Positions 34,914 through 45,010 of a DNA stretch of 64,000 nt are shown here, piece by piece. The DNA comes from Orientallactaga sibirica (lineage: Eukaryota; Chordata; Mammalia; Rodentia; Dipodidae). The notes under the pieces are model-generated. The model worked only from the letters and a program-made list of their open reading frames with translations, was not told where the DNA came from and searched no databases. The stretch is taken from positions 17,363,501 to 17,427,500 of the forward strand of contig JAEOAD010000040.1 of NCBI GenBank assembly GCA_036365145.1, written 5' to 3'. Every line of letters begins with the position of its first letter. Within the stretch, counting starts at the first letter, position 1. A program made the position numbers and the translations under genes.

Positions 34914-35925
34914 AGCAGATAGAGAGAATGGGTGTGCCAGGGTCTCTAGCCACTCATCTGCAATGAATTCCAGATGCATGCACCACCTTGTCCATTTGGT
35001 TTATGTGGGTCCTGGGGATCCCAATCTGGGTAGGGTCTCACTGTAGCTCAGGCTGACCTTGAAGTCACTATGTAGTCTCAGGGTGGCCTCGAACCCACAA
35101 TGATCCTTGTACTTTGTACCTCTGCCTTCTGAGTGCTGGGATTAAAGGCGTGTGCCACCATGCCCGGCTCTTTCATAGAATTTAAAAAAATATTTTTAAG
35201 CCAGCCATGGTGGTATGCGCCTTTAAACCCAGCACTTGGGAGGCAGAGATAGGAGGATTGCTATGAGTTCAGGGACAGCTTTGGGGTACAGAGTTCCTGG
35301 TCTGTGTGGGCTAGAGTGAGACCCTACCTTGAAAATAAATATTTTTATTTATTTATTTATTTACAAGGGGGAGAGAGAGAATGAGAAGAGGGGAGAGAAT
35401 GGGTGTGCCAGGGCCTCCAGTTGATATAAATGAACTCTAGATGCAAGTGTCACTTTGTGTATCTAGCTTTACTTGGGTACTGGGGAATTGAACCAGGGTT
35501 GTTAGGCTCCGCAGGCAAGTGCTTTAACTGCTGAGCCATCTCTCCAGCCTGAGACTTTGAAGAGCCTTTTTTTTTTTCTTTTGGTTTTTGAGGTAGGGTC
35601 TCACTCTAGGCCAGGCTGACCTGGAATTCACTATGTAGTCTCAGGATAGCCTCTGCCTCCCTAGTGCTGGGATTGAAAGGTGTGGAATACCACACCCAGC
35701 GATTTTTTAAATACAAATAAATTACTTGAGTCTTTTTATTTATTTATTTATTAGAGATAGAGGAGAGAGAGAATGGGCCTGACAGGGCTTCTAGCTACTG
35801 CAAACAAACTCTAGACTCATGCGCCATCATGTGAATCTGGCTTACATGGGATCTGGAGAATCGAACCTGTATCCTTAGTCTTCACAGGCAAGCACCTTAA
35901 CCACTAAGCCATCCCTCCAGGAGCC
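32140..35925. repeat. Dense SINE cluster (putative first intron)
   Basis: Antisense B2-like 32140-32345, 32625-32805, 32840-33055, 34835-35020, 35345-35552, 35720-35925. Antisense B1 32492-32610, 33075-33225 (old), 33342-33490, 33525-33670, 33722-33862, 34670-34813, 35030-35170, 35570-35700. B2-like plus 33897-34110, 34125-34340, 34364-34535. B1 plus 35200-35335. Unique gaps 33226-33340 and 34536-34650. Confidence 0.85.
32348..32488 (+). repeat. CTC/CTT-rich microsatellite
   Basis: Imperfect (CTC)n/(TTC)n tract between an antisense B2-like SINE and an antisense B1. Confidence 0.9.
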
Positions 35926-36347
35926 CTTGAATCTTGTTTTCTACTTTGAATCATGCTGACGCTTCCTTTGGCCTTAAAGTAAGTTGTTTTTTACTTTCCA
36001 ACGAGTGCCAGGTTCATGCATTAACAGTGCCCATGACCCTGTAACAGACGCTCTCTGCTGCCTCAGGTCTGCCAGGAAAACGACTTATTCTTTGGGGTCT
36101 GATCGCCCAGGGCACCGCGTCATCCGTTGGATCCACCAAGGCTTGGCGGAAGGGGAGCTTGGCACCTACTCCCATCAGGTACCACCAAGTGCTTGAGGTT
36201 CTCCCCGCCGCGGATGTCCTCCTACCAGGGTGACTTCCAAGGGCTGGGAAGACCGGACCCAGGGAGAACCCCCCCATGCCGTGTCTGGGTGCCCAATGGG
36301 GCGCTCTGTGAAGCTGGAGCCAGTAGACGGTGGTACGCACGTCTCAC

Positions 36348-36453
36348 CTCCTCGGGCCTTTGCCTTGAAATCGCCGCTGGGAGGTGGCAGAGGGTACCAG
36401 ACCGCCAGGGCGGAGCTGCTGGCTGCAGCGGAGCCTCGGGGGCGTGGCACCAT
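36348..36453 (-). CDS. Putative first coding exon of an unidentified minus-strand gene
   Basis: Seen: on the minus strand an ATG at 36453-36451 sits in GCCATGG, a strong Kozak context. An in-frame TAG lies 18 nt upstream, so this is the first Met of its frame. The frame stays open for 35 codons plus one base, beginning MVPRPRGSAAASSSALAV and ending near GDFKAKARG. It reaches a strong splice donor, GAG|GTGAGAC, whose GT is the complement of 36347-36346. The exon therefore ends in phase 1, the phase needed by the open exon at 31916-31820; the joining codon would be GCG (Ala). It lies inside the CpG island, with GC-box/KLF-type repeats and a CCAAT box (complement of 36502-36506) upstream. No domain is visible; the start is Ala/Ser/Pro-rich. 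I do not recognise the protein. Alternative: this exon is 5' UTR and translation starts at the Met codon inside the next exon. Other frames here are also open, as expected in GC-rich DNA, so openness alone is weak evidence. Confidence 0.4.
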
Positions 36454-36584
36454 GGCCGATGGGCGTGGCTACAGGTGGGGCGTGGCACCGGGGGCGTGGC
36501 TATTGGGGAGAGCCATGGGGGCGTGGCTACCAGGGTGGGGCGTGGCCATCTGCGAGGCGGGGCGGCGGGCCGTGGGGGCGTGGC
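36441..36584 (+). promoter_or_regulatory. Homotypic cluster of seven GGCGTGGC (KLF/Sp-type) motifs
   Basis: GGCGTGGC starts at 36441, 36462, 36479, 36493, 36520, 36539 and 36577, all in the same orientation; a GGCGGGGCGG GC box lies between the last two. GGGCGTGGC (complement GCCACGCCC) fits the Krueppel-like-factor/Sp consensus. Spacing is irregular (14-38 nt), so it is not a strict minisatellite. The cluster starts inside the first codons of the proposed minus-strand exon and runs upstream of its ATG. Confidence 0.6.
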
Positions 36585-36588
36585 TATG

Positions 36589-36674
36589 GGCGAGGTGAAG
36601 GCGCGCTGCAGTGTCCAGAGTGGGCCAGACTTCGCGCTGTCCCGGGCTTGGCTCCGCGCGCTCTCCAGCTAGCT
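36589..36674 (+). other. Possible plus-strand non-coding first exon
   Basis: On the plus strand, GC-rich sequence ends at CTAGCTAG|GTAAGG, a good splice donor within the CpG island. The start is arbitrary because no transcription start is visible, and no long open frame leads into the donor. If real, this would be a divergent transcript sharing the promoter with the minus-strand gene. Confidence 0.25.
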
Positions 36675-37100
36675 AGGTAAGGCATCCAGGGCTGGCCGGG
36701 GGCCGTGGGACTCCCGAGCGGGGAGCATCGGGTGAGGGTTACCCGTAGACTAGGTGGGTTCCACCTGCTCAGGGACTGACCTTCTTGGGGACTTTTCTAT
36801 TTCGCGTGGCGGAGCCGGAGCGCGCGGGCTCTCCACGCCAGGTTGATGGATCCGTCGTCTTTTTGGTCCGGGAAGAAGGACAGGTGCGCGTCCCGGTGTG
36901 TCCACACCTTCCTGGTGGGTTGCAACCTCTTCATCTCTGGGGCTTCGGGATCGGAGTTCCCTTTTCTCCCTTGCGTTTTCTGGGCTGAAGCTGCCCGGTG
37001 TTGGGTTCACGTCTCAGATGAGTGGCATCTTGGTTGAAGGTTGGCAGAGTCCACGAAGATGGTCACCTGGTGGCCTGCGTCCCAGTGCCTCACTCCATCA

Positions 37101-37660
37101 AGTATACTTCCTCTTCCCTCTTTATGGGAAGTGGGATGGGGCTTGGGAATGTATATGGAAAAAACAAAACAAAACAAACCTCACTAGGACACTATTTCGG
37201 GGCTGAGCATTCCCCATCATAAATTTCCTTTTTGACTCTTTTCTTTCACTAACGAATATCAGGTATGTTGTTGTGGTTTGGGGAGCAATCTCCTCCCGTG
37301 TCATTCTTTGGAAACTGAGGACACTGGATTAAAAGACTTGATCTCAGTGTTAAACTGGAGCAACAGGATGGCTGGTGGTTAAGCGAGTTTGAAGGCTGTC
37401 CAAATAGTTACATGTTTTGTGCATATGTCATATATATTTTTTCCAGTGAGTGCTCGTTTTCCTGTTAGGAATTTCTGACAGTTTATTCTCTTCTAGAGAA
37501 TTCTTTCCTATAGAGCTGGGGGTGGGAGTAGGAGGAGCAACTACACTTCCACAAGTCTCCCAAGTAAATTTTGGGATTTAACAGGTTAATTTTCAACACT
37601 GGTAGCTCCTTAGTCCACAAGAATCACAACATATGGTACTGGAATACTATCTTTTCTTTT
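37101..37660. other. Unique DNA flanking the CpG island
   Basis: No SINE; GC falls quickly from 37.1 kb. No exon recognised. Confidence 0.5.
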
Positions 37661-37664
37661 CTTT

Positions 37665-38330
37665 TTTTAAAAAATTATTTATTTATTTATTTACTTACTT
37701 GAGAGAGACCGAGAAACAGAGAGAGAGAGAGAGAGAGAGAGAAAGTGGGCGTGCCAGGGCCTCTAGCCACTGCAAACAAACTCCAGATACAAGTGCCACC
37801 TTGAGCTCTGGCTTTACGTGTGTGGGTACAGAGTACTTAGGCTTCCCAAGCAAGCCAAGCAGCACCTTAATCACTAAGCCATCTCTCCAGCCCAATACCA
37901 TCATTTCTATGGGAAAAGAAAAGTGTGGGTCATTTCCACATTAAATTTTTGAATAATTTTCTTTTTGTTCAGTTACATTTTCAGTGTTTACAAAAGCTTA
38001 TTCTGGGCTGGAGGGATGGCTTACTGGTTTAGGTGCTTGCCTGCAAAGCCAAAAGACCTAGGCTCAACTCCCCAGGACCCACATAAGCCAGATGCACAAG
38101 GTGGCACATGCATCTGGAGTTAGTTTGTAGCATCTAGAGGCCCTGGCGTGCCCATTCTCCCCTCCTCTCTCTCTCTCTCCCAAAAAAAAAAAAAACAAAA
38201 ATATCCTTTCACCTGGCGTGGTGGCGCATGGGGAGGCAGTGGTAGGAGGATCACTGAGTTCGAGGCCAGCCTGGAGTAGAGGGGGACTCGACCTCAAATA
38301 AATAAATTAATAAATAAACAAACAAAAATA
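37665..38330. repeat. SINE cluster
   Basis: Antisense B2-like (37665-37895), unique (37896-38005), B2-like plus (38006-38190), shortened B1 plus (38213-38300). Confidence 0.85.
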
Positions 38331-38660
38331 AGTTTATCCTTTCTCACCACTAATTAATCTGATGTTATTCTCACTCTTGTCAGCTGTATTGTATTTGTGC
38401 TAATGCCCTTCATACTTCCCGCAAGGGTGTGTACATACTGGTCTGTGGAGTTACTTAGGGCAGGTGTTGTAAACACATGCAAATCAGAGGTGTACTCTCA
38501 CTGGCAATACCTTTGCCCCACATGGGTCCTTTGCCCAGAATTGTCCTGTCCACTGCCAAACTGTTTACTACTTTATTTTTTATTAAGCATTCAAGGGCAG
38601 GGGCTATCAAACCTCAAAAAGCTCAGTGGATTGTAACCTTTCTTCTGCAGTTGACCTTTT
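38331..38660. other. Unique DNA, no gene seen
   Basis: Single-copy sequence. Confidence 0.5.
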
Positions 38661-38667
38661 TTTGCTT

Positions 38668-38672
38668 TTTTG

Positions 38673-38712
<40 letters not shown>

Positions 38713-39243
38713 CGAGATAAGGTCTCATTCTAGCTCAGGCTGACCTGTAATTCACTATGTAGTCTCAGGGTGGCCTTGAACTCATGGCGATCCTCCTACC
38801 TCTGCCTTCCAAGTGCTGGGATTAAAGGTGTGCACCACCACACCTGACTTTCTTTTTTTGCTTTTAATTTTTTTTGTTTTGTTTTGTTTTGCTTTGCTTT
38901 TTGAGGTAGGGTCTCCTTTTGGCCCAGGCTGACCTGGAATTCACTATGTAGTCTCAGAGTGGCCTCAAACTCACAGTGATCCTCCTACCTCTGCCTCTGA
39001 GTGCTGGGATTAAAGGCATGCACTACCACACCTGGCTAATTTTTTTTTTTTTTTTTTTTTTTTAATAAACAGAGAGAGACAGATGGAGAAAACAGGTGTT
39101 TCAGGGCCTCCAGCCTCTGAAAACAAACTCCACATGCATGTGCCATTTTGTGCATTTGGCTTTACGTGGGTACTGGGGACATTGAACCTGGGTCCTTGGA
39201 CTTTGCAGGCAAGCGCTTTAACAGCTGAGCCATCTCTCCAGCG
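38668..39243 (-). repeat. SINE cluster
   Basis: T-run (38678-38712), antisense B1 (38712-38850, 38890-39038), antisense B2-like (39060-39243). Confidence 0.85.
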
Positions 39244-39734
39244 CCCCCTCTTCCCCTTACCAGGAGGCTATATGTAGGGGCTGTGGGCAGGGATTGATCT
39301 ACTTTAGTGCTTGGAGAAGAATGACTGGTCTCCTTGCCTTGTTCCAGAGCCTGGTCCTCAGGCCAACCACACCTCTGCTTACAGGTTCTCCAGGCTGGGC
39401 AGGTTGGTGCCTCCCCTCTGCTCCAGCTCTTCAGATCTTGACTTCCACCTAACTCCTTCTTAGGCACCTTCCTCTCCCCCATTGGAGAATCACCTGTTGG
39501 TTGTCCAGTGTCAGCAGGGGTTGTGACAGCCTGGTACAGGAATCTCCCCCCTGGATACAGTTTCTGTTGATGACACTGTCACTGTGCTATTACTATATTC
39601 TCTCCTTGTCCAGTCTACAAAGTGGAGTATCTGTAGCTCAACCCACGTAAACAGTCTGGGGGACCAGCTGTTTTGGTTGGATGAGGGTCCTGAGTTGGCC
39701 ATGCAGTTCTGTTAGAAAGGAATGAAAGTAGCAT
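39244..39734. other. Unique DNA, no gene seen
   Basis: Single-copy, C/T-rich. Short open frames on both strands, none recognised. Confidence 0.45.
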
Positions 39735-40045
39735 AGGGCATGGTGGCGCACGCCTTTAATCCCAGCACTGGGGAGACAGAGGTAGGGGATCACTGTGAGT
39801 AGGAGACCAGCCTGGGACTACAAAAAAAAAAAAAAAAAAGGTGGTGGTGGGGGGAGAGGAGTGGCTGAAGAGGTGGCATAGTGGTTAAGGTGCTTGCCTG
39901 CAAAGCTGAAGGATCCAGGTTCAGTTCCCTAGAATGCATGTAAGCCAGATGCACATGGTGGTGCATGCGTCTGGAGTTCATTTGTGGTGGCTGCAGGTCC
40001 TGGTGTGCCCATTCATTCCTCCTACCTTTCTCTCTCCAATAAATA
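39735..40045 (+). repeat. B1 and B2-like SINE
   Basis: Shortened B1 (39735-39825) and B2-like (39855-40045). Confidence 0.8.
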
Positions 40046-40590
40046 AATAAAGATACCTTAAGTTTTAAAAAAGAAAGGAATGAAATTTGTGCACACTGCC
40101 AGTTGTAAATTATCCTCTTTGATGTGATGGTGACGATAGAAGAGCTGTGTTGAAAGCAGCCACCACAAACAGCCTAGAGGAGAGGGTTGTAGTGGTTGCC
40201 TGTTCCTTGGAACTTGCCTCCACCTGGCTTGTCTTCATGTCTCTGCTCTGGCTAGATCCGTTTTTTTCTCGGATTGGATTATAACTATTCATGTCCCCTG
40301 CAAGTTTGAGTGCCTAGAGCTCAGATGACCAAAGCTACTGTGGTATAGATGTCGAAAATTACATTTTCTTTTGTTTGGAGGCAACAATGAAGGAATTTTG
40401 AAAAACAGGGTGCCACTGGGGAAATGAAGAAAGAACAAACAAATGTAAGTATATGTGGGCATAGAATCTACTGTGGATTTTGGTTTGCTTTCTGGCTTTG
40501 AACTGTTATCCAAGTTGCATTTCTCCCTTCCAGAAATGACTTATAATTCTTTGGTAATTATTGCTTGTAGTTGATACTTGCTGAGATTTT
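40046..40590. other. Unique DNA containing a candidate exon
   Basis: Single-copy; holds the 40381-40444 candidate. Confidence 0.45.
40381..40444 (+). other. Candidate short spliced exon, non-coding
   Basis: A pyrimidine-rich acceptor (TTTTCTTTTGTTTGGAG) precedes 40381 and a GTAAGTAT donor follows 40444. All three plus-strand frames contain a stop within these 64 nt, so it could only be a UTR or lncRNA exon, for example of a divergent transcript from the CpG island 3.7 kb upstream. On the minus strand an equally good acceptor overlaps (CTTTCTTCATTTCCCCAG), so the strand is uncertain. Confidence 0.2.
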
Positions 40591-40604
40591 TTTTTTTTTT
40601 TAAA

Positions 40605-41091
40605 GTTTTTCAAGGTAGGGTTTTATTCTAGCACAGGCTGACCTGGAACTCACTATGTAGTCTCAGGGTGGCCTCGAACTCACGGTGATCCTCCTACCTC
40701 TGTCTCCTGAGTGCTGGGATGAAAGGCATGCACCACCACGCCTGGCTTACTTCTTTTTAAATAATGAATTGCCTTCAATTATTTAGCACTTTGGTGATTC
40801 CACAGTATAAGTCATACGTTATTGTCTTCGTACCCTCCCCAAATATGACTGTTCTTTCTTCTTTCATCCTCTTTGCCTTTGCTGGTTTATACATTAAGGA
40901 AAAGAAACTTTCTTTCCCTGTACTCTCACTGGAATTTTGGCAGGGAGAGAGTGGAGGATTTTGTTCAACCTGTCCTCAGTGTCTGGAATATAGATTTTCT
41001 CACCAGCCTCTATTGGTTTGATTGGGGCAGCACTCAGCCCTTTCTTCTGCTTGTACCCACAAGTACAAATTAAAGTACAAATTATTTATTC

Positions 41092-41134
<43 letters not shown>

Positions 41135-41438
41135 TGGGCATACCAGGGCTTCTAACCACTGTAAATGAACTCTAGATTCATGTGCCCACTTGTGCATCTG
41201 GCTTACGTGGGTCCTGGAGAGTCGAACTAGGATCCTTTAGCTTTGCAGGCAAACGCCTTAACTGCTAAGCCATCTCTCCAGCCCCTAATTTTTTTTTTCC
41301 CTGAGGTAGGTTCTTGACGTAGCCCGTGTAGACCTGGGATTCACTATGTAGTCTCAGGGTGGCCTCGAACTCACAGCGATCCTCCTACCTCTGCCTCCCG
41401 AGTGCTGGGATTAAAGGCGTGCGCCACCACACCCGGCT
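40605..41438 (-). repeat. SINEs around a unique stretch
   Basis: Antisense B1 (40605-40747), unique AT-rich (40748-41085), antisense B2-like (41086-41285), antisense B1 (41297-41438). Confidence 0.85.
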
Positions 41439-41439
41439 G

Positions 41440-42065
41440 AGGCTCAGTTTTATTTTACTTGCGTCTACCACTTCAATTTGAAAAATGAACCTCGTGTCAT
41501 GGTGGCTCTGTGGCGTCAGAGGCAGGCATGAGTTCTTTGGAAGCCCAGGTACCACGTGGCTGCCTTCCTTCCTTCCCAGCAGCAGAACCCTCTCTTCCTG
41601 CACTTGTGCCTTTCTTGGACTGTGCTCCTAGTTCCTGTTCCTGGCTGGCCGAGCAGAGATGACTGGCTAACCCACTTTCCCAGCCCCAGTTTACCAGCTG
41701 AGTCAGCCTCCAGGCTGTCCTCACCTGGCAGCCTGACCTCCCGCATTCACCCTTAGCATTCTCTGTGGTGACAGTACTGACGAATGTGGCCCGAACCAGC
41801 CTTCCCGGAGGTAGGAAGAACATTGTTTCCAAACCGTCTCACCTGCAGGTACGACATCCTGTGATGACAGCTGGGCCACAGGAAGCCAGCACACGCACTG
41901 GCCGTGGCTGCAGTGGGCCCAGCGTGGTGGAGACTGGTAGGTGAGAGTGACGAGAAGTGATCAGAAAAGGCCGGTCCTGATGATTCTCACGTGAACTGAA
42001 AAGCTTGGTAGAGAGAAGCCCGGAGACTCCTTGCTCCCACTGTGACTTCATAGGCCACCTTCCCC
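41440..42065. other. Unique moderately GC-rich DNA
   Basis: SINE-free with some CpGs and the two-way exon candidate at 41850. The 111-codon minus-strand frame at 41497-41832 is not recognised. Confidence 0.45.
41850..41939. other. Candidate exon with splice signals readable on both strands
   Basis: Plus strand: CTCACCTGCAG precedes the segment, a reading frame is open through it, and GTAG|GTGAGAG follows. Minus strand: CTCACCTACCAG precedes and CTGCAG|GTGAGAC follows, with all three frames open. It sits in repeat-free, locally GC-rich DNA (41440-42065). I recognise no protein in any frame. Confidence 0.2.
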
Positions 42066-42074
42066 TTTATTATT

Positions 42075-42224
42075 ATTTTTGGTTTTTCGAGGTAGGGTCT
42101 CACTCTAGCCCAGGGTGACCTGGGATTCACTATGTATTCTCAGGGTAGCCTCGAACTCATGGCGATCCTCCTATACCTCTGCCTCCCAAGGGCTAGGATT
42201 AAAGGCGTGTGCCACCACGCCTGG

Positions 42225-42267
<43 letters not shown>

Positions 42268-42535
42268 CGAGGTAGGGTTTCACTCTGGTCCAGGCTGACC
42301 TGGAATTAACTATGTAGTCTCAGGGTGGCCTCGAACTCATGGTGATCCTCCTACCTCTGCCTCCCGAGTGCTGGGATTAAAGGCGAGCGCCACCACGCCC
42401 GGCTCTTTTTTTTTTTTTTTTGAGACAGGTTTTCACTGTATAGTTCAGGCTGGCCTTAAACTCAAGATCCTCTTGCCTTAGCTTTCCCAGTGTTGGGAGT
42501 ACAGTTGTGAACCACCATGCCTACTGACCTTTTTT
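42075..42535 (-). repeat. Three antisense B1 SINEs
   Basis: 42075-42223, 42265-42402 (intact, CpG-rich, younger type) and 42418-42535 (old type). Confidence 0.85.
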
Positions 42536-42622
42536 TCTAAAGAGAATATGTATATATATATGTGTGTGTGTGTGATATTATATTATCTATATTATATTTA
42601 TATATTGGTATATGAGACATGG

Positions 42623-42924
42623 TGTGATGGTTCATCTAGTTGTCAATTTGACAGGATTTAGAATCCCATGGAAACGAACCTCTGGGCTGTCTGTGAAGGA
42701 TTTTGAAGACTAGATTAATTGAATTGGGAAGACCCACACTAAATGTGGGTGGTGCCATTCCATGGAATGCTGTGCTGGGTGAATAAAAGGAGAAAGCGAT
42801 CTGAACATCAGCACCCATGGATCTCTGCTTCCCGACTGGACGCAGTGTGACCGACCAGCTGCTTAGGCTCTTGCCACGTGCCTTTCTTGCTCGCCCAGGG
42901 AAAGCACAATACTGAATAAATTCT
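42623..42924 (+). mobile_element. Old interspersed repeat, LTR-like
   Basis: Starts TGTGATGGTTCATCTAG and carries the 'gaagacccac..aatgtgggtgg' block and a late AATAAA. I recognise it as a widespread mammalian/rodent repeat but cannot name the family with certainty. A diverged relative in the opposite direction appears to lie at 28990-29440. Confidence 0.5.
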
Positions 42925-42954
42925 TTTTTTTTTTTCTTTTTCTGAATAAATTCT
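42912..42954 (+). repeat. T-run flanked by a 13-bp direct repeat
   Basis: CTGAATAAATTCT occurs at 42912-42924 and 42942-42954 with only a T-rich 17-mer between. Confidence 0.7.
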
Positions 42955-43025
42955 GGATCAGTGCACTGAATGAATTTTCTCAGATAAGCTTGGACACTTT
43001 GCAGTTAAAAAGATTTGAAGGGAAA

Positions 43026-43525
43026 GCTGGGTGTGGTGGCGCACACCTTTAATCCCAGTACTCGGGAGGCAGGGGTAGGAGGATCACCATGAGTTCGAGG
43101 CCAGCCTGAGAATATATAGTGAATTCAAGGTCAGCCTGAGCTGGAGTGAGATCCTACCTTGAAAAACAAAACAAAACAAAAAAATTGAAGAAGAGAAGTC
43201 TTAGTGGTTAAGGCATTTGCTGTGAGGCCTAAGGACCCAGGTTCGATTCCCCAGGACCCACGTAAACCAGATGTACAAGGAGGCACATGTGTGTGGAGTT
43301 CATTTGCGGTGGCTAGAGGCCCTGGTGTGCCCATTCTCTCTCTCTGCATCTTTTTCTCTCTCTCTCAAAATAAGTAAATAAGTAAAAGTTAAATGCTTTT
43401 AAAAAAAAGATTTGAAAACCAGGTATGGTGGCAGAGGTAGATGAATTGTGAGTTTGAGACCACCTTGAGACTACATAGTGAATTCCAGGTCAGTCTGGGC
43501 TAGAGTGAGAGCCCACCTTGAAAAA
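43026..43525 (+). repeat. SINE cluster
   Basis: B1 (43026-43165), B2-like lacking its head (43185-43400), shortened B1 (43415-43525), then (CAA)n (43548-43570). Confidence 0.8.
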
Positions 43526-43597
43526 AACCAACCAAGCAACCAACCAAACAACAACAACAACAACAACAAAAACCCAAAACCAAAAAGATACGGTCAC

Positions 43598-44030
43598 GGG
43601 CCGAGAATGCAGCTTGGGGGTTGTTGCAGTCAGGTTCGCATTGCTGGCAGAAATCACCCGACCAAAAGCAGCTTGTGGGAAAAAAGAGGTTTATTTTGGC
43701 TTACAGGCTCGAGGGGGGAAGCTCCATGATGGCAGGAAAAACGATAGCATGAGCAGAGGGTGGACATCACTCTCTGGTCAACATAAGGTGGACAACAGCA
43801 ACAGGAGAGTGTGCCAAACACTGGCAAGGGGAAGCTGGCTATAATACCCATAAGCCCGCCCCCAACAATACACTGCCTCCAAGAGGCGTTAGTTCCCAAA
43901 TCTCCATCAGCTGGGGAGACTAGCATTCAGAACACTTAAGTTTATGGGGGACACCTGAATCAAACCACCACAGGGGTAGAATGCTAGCATGCGCAAGGTC
44001 CTAGATTCAAGCTCTAGTCCTGCAACAAGA
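43598..44030 (+). mobile_element. ID-type SINE interrupted by the LTR
   Basis: The halves at 43598-43621 and 43973-44030 rejoin, if the LTR and one GGGGT are removed, into a diverged tRNA-like ID element (tagAATGCTagCATGCGCAAGGTCCT then a pseudo-B box). The 3' side ends in an A-rich tail. Confidence 0.6.
43622..43972 (-). mobile_element. Solo LTR, rodent MaLR type, nested in an ID SINE
   Basis: The segment begins TG, ends CA and is flanked by a perfect 5-bp target-site duplication GGGGT (43617-43621 and 43973-43977). Read on the minus strand it starts TGTGGTGGTTTGATTC and has an AATAAA signal toward its 3' end, the usual layout of MaLR/ORR1/MT-type LTRs. No internal retroviral sequence adjoins it. 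Confidence 0.85.
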
Positions 44031-44525
44031 AAAGAAGATTGGATCATAATTATCCCAGCTGTCTAAACTCATTACGTTGACTTTCCTTTCTGTTTGGCTG
44101 TATAGGTGGAAGCATGGAATATTTCTGTTTTCCTAAGTGTATGGATTCGTACAATTTAGAATCCTCACAGGCACGAGTTATTGTTAATATTTTCCATCCA
44201 TATATCTTCCTCTTCACACAGGGCTGTGATTGTCATGGGTTTTGCAGTCGACAAAGTCGGCTTTGTAGGAGGGAGGGACCTGTGTGCCGTTAGGTTGTCT
44301 AGTTGGAGCACGTTATATTTCTGATGGAGGAAAACTTTTATCTGGATTTCAGGATCATGTATATATTCTTTTTTTTTTTTTTTGGTGCCTACCTATCTAT
44401 ATGATTTATTGTCAGAGTTAAGAGGTTTTGAACTGCTTAGCTATGTAGTATCAAAGGGATAGACTTTAGATTATTTTCTCTATGAAATCATGATCCTACA
44501 GACCCTCCAGTATCTTACTCCTTTT
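44031..44525. other. Unique DNA, no gene accepted
   Basis: A strong plus-strand acceptor-like stretch ends at about 44105 and one frame stays open for roughly 60 codons beyond it, but composition and lack of a donor give no firm exon. Confidence 0.4.
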
Positions 44526-44529
44526 TTTT

Positions 44530-44915
44530 TTTTTTTTCTTTCGAGATAGGGTCTCACTGTAACCCAGGCTGACCTGGAATTCACTATGGAGTCTCAGGGT
44601 GGCCTTGAACTCACAGCAATTCTCCTACTTCTGCCTCCGAAATGCTGGGATTAAAGGTGTGTGCCACTATGCCCGGCTAATTATTTACCTTTTCAAAATG
44701 CAAATATTGGCTGGGGAAATGGCTTAGTGATTAAGGCGCTTACCTGCGAAGCCTAAAGACCCTTGGTTCAATTCCTCAGGAACCACATAAGCCAGATTCA
44801 CAAAGTGGGGCATGCGTCTGGAGTTTCTTTGCAGGGGCTGGAGGTCCTGGTGTATACATTCTCTCTCTCTGCCTCTTTTTCTCTCTATTAGATAAGATAA
44901 AATAAATAAATAAAA
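44530..44915. repeat. Antisense B1 and B2-like SINE
   Basis: Antisense B1 (44530-44680) and B2-like plus (44710-44915). Confidence 0.85.
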
Positions 44916-44949
44916 TGCAAATATTAAATTTCTTCTTATTGGATCAATC

Positions 44950-45010
44950 AAGGACCTTGCCTACATCTGGCAAGTGTGTTACCACTGAGCTACACCCCAA
45001 ACCCCACCCC
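44950..45010 (-). mobile_element. ID-type SINE, antisense
   Basis: On the minus strand it reads GGGGTTTGGGGTGTAGCTCAG then TGGTAACACACTTGCC and GCAAGGTCCTTG, matching ID elements with an intact A box and a decayed B box. Confidence 0.7.

Larger units (their letters stand above)
36000..37100. promoter_or_regulatory. CpG-island promoter, possibly bidirectional
   Basis: This is the only long GC- and CpG-rich stretch in the window and it has no SINEs. It contains GC boxes, a CCAAT box on the minus strand (complement of 36502-36506), seven GGCGTGGC motifs and splice donors pointing both ways (minus at 36348, plus after 36674). No TATA box is obvious. CpG islands of this kind normally mark broad housekeeping-type promoters; direction and start sites are inferred. 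Confidence 0.75.

Noticed and set aside
36127..36672. 181-codon plus-strand open frame in the CpG island
   Set aside because: GC-rich DNA has few stops; the frame is Gly/Ala/Arg-rich from GGCGTGGC repeats and lacks a supported start or recognisable motif.
36846..36890. Short plus-strand MDPSSFWSGKKD frame followed by CAG|GTGCGC
   Set aside because: Poor start context (TTG before ATG) and a weak donor; no matching downstream exon found. Kept only as a thought.
44106..44290. Roughly 60-codon open frame after a strong plus-strand acceptor
   Set aside because: Ends in a stop without a donor or polyadenylation context; Cys-rich tail looks fortuitous.
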